Shown: positions 36,167-44,781 of the stretch, one piece after another
Layout: each line of letters opens with the position of its first letter
Numbering within the stretch: the first letter of the stretch is position 1
Source: an uncultured Paracoccaceae bacterium
Lineage (GTDB): Bacteria > Pseudomonadota > Alphaproteobacteria > Rhodobacterales > Rhodobacteraceae
Reading direction: 5' to 3'
NCBI GenBank assembly: GCA_947503175.1
Contig: CANNCO010000001.1
Span: forward strand, 1 to 64,000
DNA length: 64,000 nucleotides
Made by a program: the position numbers and the translations under genes
The notes under the pieces: model-generated
Database searches by the model: none
What the model was told of the DNA's origin: nothing
The model's input: the letters and a program-made list of their open reading frames with translations, nothing else

Positions 36167-36337
36167 GCAGTGTCCTTTCCTGGACAATCCGAGAATAAGA
36201 GACGCAAAGACAATGCGGTACGAGGGAGGCACCGCTTGTGCCCCGCGCCTCTAAGATACTCGGAAAGATCGCCACCCCGAATTGCGGTGGTCACGTCCCA
36301 CCTAACCGGTTCCAAGGCGCCGACGTACTGACTGAGG

Positions 36338-36754
36338 TTAGCCCGTCTGCGCCAGATAGAAGATCCGCGCAATTACCGCGACGCCAATGAGCGCCGACAC
36401 GACCCAATACAATGAAACCTGTGGAAAGTTGGCGTTGCCTGTTTGACGTGCCTTGGTAAAAACAGGCGGTGCCTGCTTGGGTAGCAATGACACGAGCTTG
36501 GCCACCTTGCTCCCGCTTGCAAGAGCAAGCGCAGGTACGTCGGTCATTGCAACAAGATGTGCTTTCAGCCGGACTTCGGCGTCGTCCCTCTGAAGACGAG
36601 CAAGCTCTTTCGCTTCGGTCCAAGGTTCGAGCCCAAGACGCGCAAGCGCCGACAGAACCGTCACACCGGCACCGGCTATGTCCTCACCCACCTCTGCAAA
36701 CAGGAAGCGATCGTAGTCGGTGCCATCCGGGTGGAGGACGTCAGAGGCGGACAT
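36338..36754 (-). CDS. hypothetical protein with C-terminal transmembrane segment
   Basis: MSASDVLHPDGTDYDRFLFAEVGEDIAGAGVTVLSALARLGLEPWTEAKELARLQRDDAEVRL... VSLYWVVSALIGVAVIARIFYL. Confidence 0.65.
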   Translation of the reverse strand: MSASDVLHPDGTDYDRFLFAEVGEDIAGAGVTVLSALARLGLEPWTEAKELARLQRDDAEVRLKAHLVAMTDVPALALASGSKVAKLVSLLPKQAPPVFTKARQTGNANFPQVSLYWVVSALIGVAVIARIFYLAQTG

Positions 36755-36996
36755 GGGTTCCCTTTCAGCGGGAGGGTGAAATGAAGACTTACAGGCGAGC
36801 GTTTGAACTCGCGGACCGGCTTTCACACTCATCCTGACAGCAAAGAATTTGTCGGGTGCTAACCTCGATCAGCATGGTGCCCGGTCGAATTGGCTAGTGT
36901 ACGCCCAATTGCCTTGCTTTGACGAGGCCTCCTTTTCGACGCGTGCCGCAATGGCGCGGCCGGAAAGTTCGGCATTCAATTTAATGGAGACCCGGG

Positions 36997-37311
36997 ATGC
37001 TCACGCGTTCGACGACATCAAAGGTGACGTTTTGGAACGCCTTCATGTTCGGGGACGACCAACAGGAGTTGCCGCCCGGCACATACGAAATCGTTGTCGA
37101 GGAGGAGCTCTTGCAGGGCCTCAGCTTCGAGGCGTACCGACGCACCGCGACCTACCTGTTGGTCCACGGCAAAGGGAACCAAGCCGGTCAGACGACGATG
37201 CACATGACCACACAGGAGAATCTGGAGCACGCCATCGCATGTGACAGAGCCCATTGTGAAACAACTCAAAACAGCGAAGCGGCGCTTTCCCCGCAGGAGG
37301 ACACGACATGA
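36997..37311 (+). CDS. hypothetical protein, LPxGxYxI motif family
   Basis: LPPGTYEIVVEEELLQGLSFEAYRRTATYLLV; ATGA overlap with next gene. Confidence 0.7.
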   Translation: MLTRSTTSKVTFWNAFMFGDDQQELPPGTYEIVVEEELLQGLSFEAYRRTATYLLVHGKGNQAGQTTMHMTTQENLEHAIACDRAHCETTQNSEAALSPQEDTT

Positions 37312-37661
37312 CCACACCTGAATGGCTGAAACCCGGTATCTATGGCGCGCTTCTCGGCGCTGTGTTTGTCGGCATTGTCGGGTTTTCCTGGGGCGGCTGG
37401 ATGACCGGCGGCGGCGCGAACAAGATGGCAAGCGAAATGGCTCAGGACGAGGTTATTGCGGCGCTTGTGCCGTTTTGTCTCGACATGTCCCGCGCGGACA
37501 ATGAGCGCGTCGCAAAGCTGGCGACGATCCGCGACGCGACGTCGTTCAATCGCCGCACTGCCATGATGGAGACCGGATGGGCAACCATGCCGGGAGCGGA
37601 GGCTCCGAACCGGGACTTGGCCCAAGCGTGCCTGGACGGTCTGGAACTTGATGCGTCGTAG
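37308..37661 (+). CDS. small membrane-anchored hypothetical protein
   Basis: 117 aa with N-terminal hydrophobic Gly-rich helix (YGALLGAVFVGIVGFSWGGWMTGG). Confidence 0.7.
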   Translation: MTTPEWLKPGIYGALLGAVFVGIVGFSWGGWMTGGGANKMASEMAQDEVIAALVPFCLDMSRADNERVAKLATIRDATSFNRRTAMMETGWATMPGAEAPNRDLAQACLDGLELDAS

Positions 37662-38502
37662 TATGTTCACTTCATTGTCTCTCTGTTCGAAAGCAGCTGG
37701 TCTTTTGCTGACGGCAGGCATGGGCCGAAGCGCAGCATCAATGGCGCCGCTCTTTGCCCTCGCGGTTTCTGCGCTTGTCGCTGCCGGATCACCATCCGTC
37801 GCACAATCCCAAACCGCGCCCATGCCCGAAAACGCCCATGCCAGAAGTTATGGCGGAGGTTGGGACTGCGACCGCTCTTTTCGGCGCGATGGCGACGCAT
37901 GTCTTGCCGTCATCGTACCGGAGAACGCCTACGCGACGAACCGTACCTATGGTGCGGGCTGGGAATGCCTGCACGGATTTCAGGAAGTCGATGACATGAT
38001 CTGTCGCGAGGTCGTAGTTCCAGACGGCGGATATCTTGACCCATCTGGCAAGAGCTGGAGCTGCCTTCGTGGCTACATGGAGGTCGACGATCTCTGTCTC
38101 GAGATCGTTTTACCGCCGAACGCGTTTCTGGCCAACAGTTCCTTTGGATCGGTTTGGCTATGTGACCGGGGTTTCGAGGTGGATGGCGAAACATGCGCAG
38201 CTATCGCGGTGCCTGAAAACGCATTTCTGAATGGATCTAGCTTTGGGCAGCCATGGACATGTGAGCGGGGATACTTCGAGCGCGACGGCACCTGTGAGGC
38301 TGTGATCATTCCGAAGAACGCCTACTTTGACGATAGGGGTTTTGGACCGGGGTGGAAGTGCAATCGCGGCTTCGCGACTTCCGATGGTGGCTGCACGGAA
38401 ATCGACCTCCCCGAAAATGCGCATCTCGACAGATCGGGAAACCGATGGGAATGCCACCGCAATTTCCAGCGATCGCAAGGGCGCTGCGTTCTGAACGACT
38501 AG
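37651..38502 (+). CDS. secreted Cys-rich tandem-repeat protein
   Basis: N-terminal hydrophobic signal region then seven ~33-aa units of the form PxNAxxx..GxxWxCxRGFxxxxxxCxxixx. Confidence 0.72.
   Translation: MRRSMFTSLSLCSKAAGLLLTAGMGRSAASMAPLFALAVSALVAAGSPSVAQSQTAPMPENAHARSYGGGWDCDRSFRRDGDACLAVIVPENAYATNRTYGAGWECLHGFQEVDDMICREVVVPDGGYLDPSGKSWSCLRGYMEVDDLCLEIVLPPNAFLANSSFGSVWLCDRGFEVDGETCAAIAVPENAFLNGSSFGQPWTCERGYFERDGTCEAVIIPKNAYFDDRGFGPGWKCNRGFATSDGGCTEIDLPENAHLDRSGNRWECHRNFQRSQGRCVLND
37825..38499 (+). repeat. seven protein-level tandem repeats (~33 aa each)
   Basis: PENAHARSYGGGWDCDRSFRRDGDACLAVIV / PENAYATNRTYGAGWECLHGFQEVDDMICREVVV / PDGGYLDPSGKSWSCLRGYMEVDDLCLEIVL / PPNAFLANSSFGSVWLCDRGFEVDGETCAAIAV / PENAFLNGSSFGQPWTCERGYFERDGTCEAVII / PKNAYFDDRGFGPGWKCNRGFATSDGGCTEIDL / PENAHLDRSGNRWECHRNFQRSQGRCVLND. 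Confidence 0.9.
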
Positions 38503-38589
38503 CGCTCGATCCAAATTGAAACGCAGTTCAACCGCCCGAGCGCTTCATGTGATCGGACCCGGATAAACCCGCTCGGCAAAGGAAAAATC

Positions 38590-39768
38590 ATGGAAGCTAA
38601 CAACGCAGAGAAGCCAACGACGCGGCTGTCGACGATGGGTCCGCAAGCCCCACCGGACCGAGTCAGCAAGCCCCTGAATACAGAGACTCCGACCGCAGTT
38701 GTCTACTGCGAGGGGAACTTCGGACGGATCGACGGAAAGACAGCAAATGGGCTTGTCCGTCACTCACAAGCCTACCGTGTTCTTTCGGTGATCGACAGCC
38801 AGCTTGCCGGGCGCGACAGCGGGCAGGTGTTGGACAATGTCAGCAACGGCATTCCCATCCTTGAAGACATCGACGCTGCGGTGGCGCGAGAAGCAAGCGT
38901 CCCCGATACGCTGATCTATGGGATGGCTCCCTCGACTGGAAAGCTGGCGCTGCCGGATCGAGAGGTCGTTTTGGATGCGATCATGCTCGGTATGAACATC
39001 GTCAGCGGGCTGCATGAATATCTCGATGATGATCCCGAGATCTCATCGGCTGCTGATGCAGCCAATGTGACGATCCGCGATATACGCAAACCTCGACCCA
39101 GCAAAGATATGCGCCTGTTTGACGGAAGCGTCTCCAAGGTGAACGCGATCCGCATCGCGGTGCTGGGAACCGATTGTGCAATCGGCAAGCGTACAACGGC
39201 GACTGTCTTGGCGAAGGCACTGAACGCCCGTGGCATCAAGACTGTCCTTGTGGGCACGGGTCAAACCGGCCTGATGCAGGGGGCCAAATACGGAATCGCG
39301 ATGGATGCCGTACCACCTCAGTTTTGCTGCGGGGAACTAGAGCGTGTGATTGTCGCGGCATCTGATGACGAAGACCCAGACGTTATCCTGATCGAAGGAC
39401 AAGGGGCGCTCAGCCATCCGGCTTTTTGCACCTCGGCGTTCATTCTGCGCGGCAGCCAACCGCAGGGCGTCATTCTTCAACACGCGCCGCAGCGCTCCCA
39501 CCGATGCGACTTTCCCACCTTCCCTATGCCGGACACAAAAAGCGAAGTCGTCCTCATCGAAGCCTTTGCCGAGACACGGGTGGTCGGCTTGACGATCAAT
39601 CACGAGGCAATGACGGATGCCGAGGTGGACCTGGCAATCGAAACGCTTTCGCGCGAACTCGACATCCCGGTGACGGACGCGTTGACCCGTCCGGACGCGC
39701 ATCTGACCGATATGGTGCTAGCCGCCTTTCCGCAGCTGCGCCGTGTTCCTCTCGTGGTTGCGGAATGA
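38590..39768 (+). CDS. DUF1611 domain-containing protein (DgcN-like, P-loop fold)
   Basis: AVLGTDCAIGKRTTATVLAKAL P-loop-like motif, VLVGTGQTGLMQGAKYGIAMDAVPPQFCCGELE, IEGQGALSHPAF typical of DUF1611. Confidence 0.85.
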   Translation: MEANNAEKPTTRLSTMGPQAPPDRVSKPLNTETPTAVVYCEGNFGRIDGKTANGLVRHSQAYRVLSVIDSQLAGRDSGQVLDNVSNGIPILEDIDAAVAREASVPDTLIYGMAPSTGKLALPDREVVLDAIMLGMNIVSGLHEYLDDDPEISSAADAANVTIRDIRKPRPSKDMRLFDGSVSKVNAIRIAVLGTDCAIGKRTTATVLAKALNARGIKTVLVGTGQTGLMQGAKYGIAMDAVPPQFCCGELERVIVAASDDEDPDVILIEGQGALSHPAFCTSAFILRGSQPQGVILQHAPQRSHRCDFPTFPMPDTKSEVVLIEAFAETRVVGLTINHEAMTDAEVDLAIETLSRELDIPVTDALTRPDAHLTDMVLAAFPQLRRVPLVVAE

Positions 39769-40886
39769 CCACGCCGCGTGTCGAGATTGACCTTGGCAAG
39801 ATCACTCAAAACGCAAGATGTCTCGTCCGTCGTCTTGGCGCGCGTGGCATCTCTGTCACCGGTGTGACCAAGGCCGTTTCCGGTCATCCAGACGTCGCAA
39901 AGGCCATGCTGGACGGCGGCATCGCCGACTTGGTAGACGCGCGCATCAATAACATCATTCGGATGCGGGAGGCAGGGATCCATTGCCCAATTTCGATGAT
40001 CCGCGCGCCGATGTGGCACGATGTGGAGAACGTCATCCGTTGCTGTCATGCGAGCTACAACACAGAGGTGGACACGATCCTGAAACTTGGCTCTGCCGCG
40101 CGGCAGCAGGGCACTGAACACGATGTCATCCTATTGGTCGAAATGGGTGATATGCGCGACGGCATCATGCCTGAAGACCTCAACGAGGTCGCGTCGTTGG
40201 TCGTTGCAACGCCGGGCGTCACCCTCAAGGGGATCGCCGCAAACTTCGCCTGCATGGGCAACGTCGCGCCGACGGCTGGCGACATGGCAATGCTCTCGCG
40301 ACTGGCCGACCAGGTTGAAGGCGAATGCGGACCCTATGTGGCCCTGGTGTCTGCTGGCGGCTCGGCCAACTTGGCGTGGGCGCTTGGTAATGGAGCGACC
40401 GGACGGATCAACAACCTGCGTTTGGGCGAGGCGATCCTGTTGGGCATCGACCCCGTTTCGGGGCAATCGATCGATGGCCTTCATACAGATGCATTTGCTC
40501 TTTTCGCCGAAGTAATCGAAGCAAGGCTCAAACCGAACTCAATGTCGATTACATCGAGTGCACCGAACTACGGGAAGCTCGCACTGGTTTCGACAGAGGA
40601 TCAACTAAACCGTGCCGTCCTAGCTGTCGGGAGACAGGACACGGATGCAAGCGGCCTGATGCTGCCCTCGGGGATCGAGTATGTTGGTGCGTCGAGCGAT
40701 CACACCGTTGTCGACATGGGTGAATCCGACCTGTCCGTCGGGTCCGAGATGAAGATGGGCATGAACTACAGCGCGCTCATGCGGGCGATGAGCGCACCGG
40801 ATGTCGAAAAAGTCGTGCATCGCATGCTGCCGGTGATCGGGACGGTCAAAGACACCAGACCCCAGCCGCTTTTGAAGCTGATATGA
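39765..40886 (+). CDS. alanine/ornithine racemase-like PLP enzyme (fold type III)
   Basis: TPRVEIDLGKITQNARCLVRRL, PLP-Lys region SVTGVTKAVSGHPDVAKAML, NNLRLGEAILLGID; ATGA overlap with DUF1611 gene. Confidence 0.87.
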   Translation: MTTPRVEIDLGKITQNARCLVRRLGARGISVTGVTKAVSGHPDVAKAMLDGGIADLVDARINNIIRMREAGIHCPISMIRAPMWHDVENVIRCCHASYNTEVDTILKLGSAARQQGTEHDVILLVEMGDMRDGIMPEDLNEVASLVVATPGVTLKGIAANFACMGNVAPTAGDMAMLSRLADQVEGECGPYVALVSAGGSANLAWALGNGATGRINNLRLGEAILLGIDPVSGQSIDGLHTDAFALFAEVIEARLKPNSMSITSSAPNYGKLALVSTEDQLNRAVLAVGRQDTDASGLMLPSGIEYVGASSDHTVVDMGESDLSVGSEMKMGMNYSALMRAMSAPDVEKVVHRMLPVIGTVKDTRPQPLLKLI

Positions 40887-41064
40887 AGCTCGAATGACTC
40901 ACCCAGCCACCCAGTGCCATCATGTTTGGCTGGAAATTAAAGCGTCAGACGCAGGTACAAAACCGGGGTTCCCCGGTCCCAAAGGCATCCCGACCCAAGC
41001 ATCGCACGACCTTGGCGTTGCTCACTGCCGCGAGCGGGCCACTTTGATGAAAGGAACCACCACA

Positions 41065-41592
41065 ATGGACAACCAGAAGATCATGGCCGTCGTGGTATTT
41101 GACCGGCCTTTCAACATGCCCGGCTTCGATGAAACACTTCCTGCGGGTGAGTACGATATCGAGACCGAGCTCGAGCTCGCCTCGCCCCCGGATCACCGAG
41201 ACCCCGAAGCTTGGAAGGCTTCTGTGATGATCCATCTTCTTCCGCGTGCGTCCCATCCGGGGTTGATACGCGGTTTGTTGGTTTCGCTGGTGGATTTCGA
41301 CAATGCCCGCGCGAGGGATAAACTTACCGGGAAGCAGGTGTCTGAAGTCCTTCTCGACGAGATGCTGGCGGATCCGATGGTGCAACTCGTTATGCGGGCT
41401 GATGGAGTGTCCGAAGGGCAGTTGCGCCATCTCTATTCGGAATCGCGGACAACACAGACCGATACCGATCTCCTTGACCCGAAGTCTGATGACCATGGCC
41501 CGCTCGCACTGTCAGGAGAAAGCTCCGAGAACGATGTCGCCGAGAGTAAAGTGACGCCATGCCGGCCCAGCAGTTTATCCCCTACGGAGTAA
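41065..41592 (+). CDS. hypothetical protein, second LPxGxYxI motif protein
   Basis: FDETLPAGEYDIETELEL matches the motif region of the 36997-37311 protein. Confidence 0.68.
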   Translation: MDNQKIMAVVVFDRPFNMPGFDETLPAGEYDIETELELASPPDHRDPEAWKASVMIHLLPRASHPGLIRGLLVSLVDFDNARARDKLTGKQVSEVLLDEMLADPMVQLVMRADGVSEGQLRHLYSESRTTQTDTDLLDPKSDDHGPLALSGESSENDVAESKVTPCRPSSLSPTE

Positions 41593-41634
41593 CGATGGAA
41601 ACGCGATTTGCTCGCCATTGAACGTGTGGAGCCC

Positions 41635-41853
41635 ATGCAAACCAAATTACACGACATTGATATGGACCAGCCGAGGCGTGCCCATGGCGACGCACCAAAG
41701 GCGCGTTTGTGCTTGCGTTGCAGAGCTCCGTTTTGGAGCGAAGGATTCGGCCAGCGTATCTGTGCCCGCTGCAAAGGGTCTTCTGTCTGGCGCACGGCAA
41801 TGCCGGAGGGCATCGGTCAAGGGCGGCGCCGTTCCGGCGGCCGATCATATTAG
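41635..41853 (+). CDS. small zinc-ribbon-like protein
   Basis: RLCLRCRAPFWSEGFGQRICARCKGSSVWR: two CxxC knuckles; 72 aa. Confidence 0.6.
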   Translation: MQTKLHDIDMDQPRRAHGDAPKARLCLRCRAPFWSEGFGQRICARCKGSSVWRTAMPEGIGQGRRRSGGRSY

Positions 41854-41862
41854 GTCCAGCCC

Positions 41863-42744
41863 GTGGCGCTGATCACAATCACACACACAACCACCTATCG
41901 CTATCGAACCCCTGTGAGACCTGGTCCGCACAGGCTCATGCTGCGTCCCCGTGAGACGCGGGACCTCACTTTGACGTCTTTCGATCTCGAGATTGTTCCG
42001 CCCGCCCGCATCGACTGGTCCCACGACGTTGCGGGCAACGCCATCGCCGCCGCCAGTTTCGACGTCACAACGGATACGCTTTTGATCCGGTCTCGCACGA
42101 CAGTCGATCTGACGGCGCCTGCCTGGCCTGTTTTCCCGATCGCGGCATCCGCCGCCTCCTATCCATTCATCTACTCTGACGAGGACTGGACAGATCTGGG
42201 AGCGCTTTCAAAGCCTCAATACGTCGACGACGCCGGGCGCTTGTCGACCTGGGTCGAGCAGTTCGTGATGAACAGGCCGACCGATACGCTGTCTCTGTTG
42301 AAAGACATCAGTAGCGGCATCACGGCGCAAATCGCCTATGAGATCCGCGAGGCTGAAGGCACGCAAGGGCCGCTTGACACAATCGACCTGGGCTTTGGCT
42401 CCTGTCGTGACTTTGCCGTTCTCTTGGCTGACGCCGTCCGAACCCTTGGATTGGGGGCCCGCCTGGTGTCCGGCTACCTGTACGACCCCGCCGGTGACCA
42501 GCTTGGATCAGCGGCGGCAGGCTCCACGCATGCATGGGTCGAAGTCTATGTCCCCGGGGCAGGCTGGATCCCGTTCGACCCGACAAACAGGTCCATGGGG
42601 TCAGCGCACCTGATCCCGGTGGCGGTTGCCCGCGACATATCACAGATCACTCCGGTGATTGGCAGTTTTCAGGGCGAGAATGGTGATCTCATTGCCCTGG
42701 ACGTGACTGTCCGGGTTGAGGATGAGCGATTTCGCCGAGAGTAA
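41863..42744 (+). CDS. transglutaminase-like family protein
   Basis: Catalytic Cys/His/Asp context [45 protein letters not shown]-terminal bacterial TGase domain. Confidence 0.92.
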   Translation: MALITITHTTTYRYRTPVRPGPHRLMLRPRETRDLTLTSFDLEIVPPARIDWSHDVAGNAIAAASFDVTTDTLLIRSRTTVDLTAPAWPVFPIAASAASYPFIYSDEDWTDLGALSKPQYVDDAGRLSTWVEQFVMNRPTDTLSLLKDISSGITAQIAYEIREAEGTQGPLDTIDLGFGSCRDFAVLLADAVRTLGLGARLVSGYLYDPAGDQLGSAAAGSTHAWVEVYVPGAGWIPFDPTNRSMGSAHLIPVAVARDISQITPVIGSFQGENGDLIALDVTVRVEDERFRRE

Positions 42745-43332
42745 TTCGACGGTTGTAAGAGTGGGCCGAAGGAACACGCGGCATTCCACGACTCTTGGGC
42801 ATCTGTCCGATGCGGGCGCTGTTCGACTGCCTAGCCGAGCCGCTGCGCGATCCAGCGCCAGGCGGATCAAGCCTGTGCGGTCCATGTGCAGCCGGAAGAG
42901 GAACTCCGCAGCAGAAAACCCAAAGATCTTTCGTTTCCACGGGCCTGGCGGCGGTATTGCCCTGTATCTCGATCGTGGGCACAAACTGCATCAGATAGGC
43001 TGCTAAGACATGATACCCGAGACCGGCGTTCGATGACTGCTCTGGTAGACACATGCCAAGCGAAAGGAAGAGACCATCTGTCTTTCTGCGCCAGCAATAG
43101 CTGCGCCTACACAGGTCCGCTTCGTCCGCACAGCGGCCCGTCATTGGCTGGGCCGGGACGTTCGGTCTGGGACAGAAATGCGTGACGTTTGGGTCAATGA
43201 TGCCTGACGTCCCTATGTCGTTTGGTTCAGAAAATGGCGCGTATCGAGGCAAAGATGCGCGCCATTCTACAGCCGGTTTACGGGGAAAACGCCCGCGTCC
43301 TTCCCCTCTGGCAGGTTGCACCATGGCCCCTT

Positions 43333-44781
43333 ATGTTGCCTCCAGAGCAGGCAAAGGACCATCAGGTGATCCTGAACGATATTGCAGACGGGCTGACGCG
43401 GGGCGTCGAATCGACGGTTTCCACGGTGTCCGAGGCGTTTTTCGAGCCGGTGATCCGTCTGGGCGTCACCGGCCTTTCGCGTGCGGGAAAGACGGTGTTC
43501 ATCACCTCACTCGTCGCAAACATGATCGGTCGCGCCCGCATGGGGGCGCTTGCCGCCGCCGCCGATGGCCGTATCCGCGCGGCCTATCTGCAACCCCAGC
43601 CGGACAATACCGTCCCCCGGTTCGACTACGAATCCCACCTTGCCGCGCTGACCGGCCCCACACCCTACTGGCCCGATGGCACCCGCACGGTCAGCGAGTT
43701 GCGCCTGTCCCTGCGCGTCCAGCCCACGGGCCTTCTGGGCGGCGTGTCGGGCCCGCGCACCATCCATCTCGATATCGTGGACTATCCGGGCGAATGGCTC
43801 CTCGACCTTTCGCTCCTGGACAAAAGCTTCTCCGACTGGTCCGCTGAAACGCTTGCGCGGCTGGAAAATCGCGAGATCGCGGGCGAATTCCTCGCAACCC
43901 TCGCCGATACCAACCCCGATGCCAAGCTGGACGAAGTTCAGGCCAAGTCGCTCGCCGCCGCCTTCACCGGCTATCTGCAGGCCGCCCGCGCCCAGGGACT
44001 GTCCGACTGCACCCCGGGCCGGTTCCTTCTGCCCGGTGATCTGGCCGGGTCCCCGGTTCTTACCTTCGCGCCCCTGCCGCGCCCGGAAACGCCCCGCCGT
44101 CACGCCCTATGGCGCGAGTTCGAGCGGCGTTACGAGGCCTACAAGCGCGAGGTGGTCAAACCGTTCTTCCGCGATCACTTTGCCCGGATCGACCGCCAGA
44201 TCGTGCTGGTCGACGCGCTGGGCGCGATCCATGCCGGCCCACCGGCGGTCGAGGATCTGCGGCAGTCCATGGCCGATATCCTTGGCGCGTTCCGCCCCGG
44301 CAGAAATGCCTTTCTGACGCAACTCTTCCTTGGGCGCCGGGTGGAAAAGATCCTGTTCGCCGCCACCAAGGCCGATCACCTGCACCAGTCCCAGCACGCC
44401 CGCCTGACCGCGATCATCGAGGCGCTGGTGGCCGATGCGAAATCCCGTGCCGATTTCGCCGGGGCCGAAACCGCCGCCATGGCCATCGCCGCCCTGCGCG
44501 CCACGACCGAAGACACGATCGACCACGAGGGCCGCAGGCTCGACGTCGTGCGTGGCGTCCTGCGCGACACCGGCAAAAGTGCTGCCTTCTACCCGGGCGA
44601 TCTGCCGTCCGATCCTTCGCATCTTCTGACCCCCGCCCGCCAGGGGGCCGAGAAATGGCTGGATCAGGATTACTCGGTGATGAATTTCGCGCCCCGCCCG
44701 CTCACGCTCGATCCCGGCGAAGGTCCGCCCCATATCCGGCTGGACCGCGCCACCCAGTTCCTGATCGGAGACCGGCTGTGA
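43333..44781 (+). CDS. YcjX-like GTPase/P-loop protein (DUF463)
   Basis: LGVTGLSRAGKTVFITSLVANMI P-loop; HLDIVDYPGEWLLDLSLL; ORF extends to 43222, start uncertain. Confidence 0.9.
   Translation: MLPPEQAKDHQVILNDIADGLTRGVESTVSTVSEAFFEPVIRLGVTGLSRAGKTVFITSLVANMIGRARMGALAAAADGRIRAAYLQPQPDNTVPRFDYESHLAALTGPTPYWPDGTRTVSELRLSLRVQPTGLLGGVSGPRTIHLDIVDYPGEWLLDLSLLDKSFSDWSAETLARLENREIAGEFLATLADTNPDAKLDEVQAKSLAAAFTGYLQAARAQGLSDCTPGRFLLPGDLAGSPVLTFAPLPRPETPRRHALWREFERRYEAYKREVVKPFFRDHFARIDRQIVLVDALGAIHAGPPAVEDLRQSMADILGAFRPGRNAFLTQLFLGRRVEKILFAATKADHLHQSQHARLTAIIEALVADAKSRADFAGAETAAMAIAALRATTEDTIDHEGRRLDVVRGVLRDTGKSAAFYPGDLPSDPSHLLTPARQGAEKWLDQDYSVMNFAPRPLTLDPGEGPPHIRLDRATQFLIGDRL

Noticed and set aside
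31494-43197. Possible att-like match: tgacccaaaacg near 31494 and tgacccaaacg on the minus strand near 43190
   Set aside because: Short, imperfect and inverted rather than direct; expected by chance at this scale
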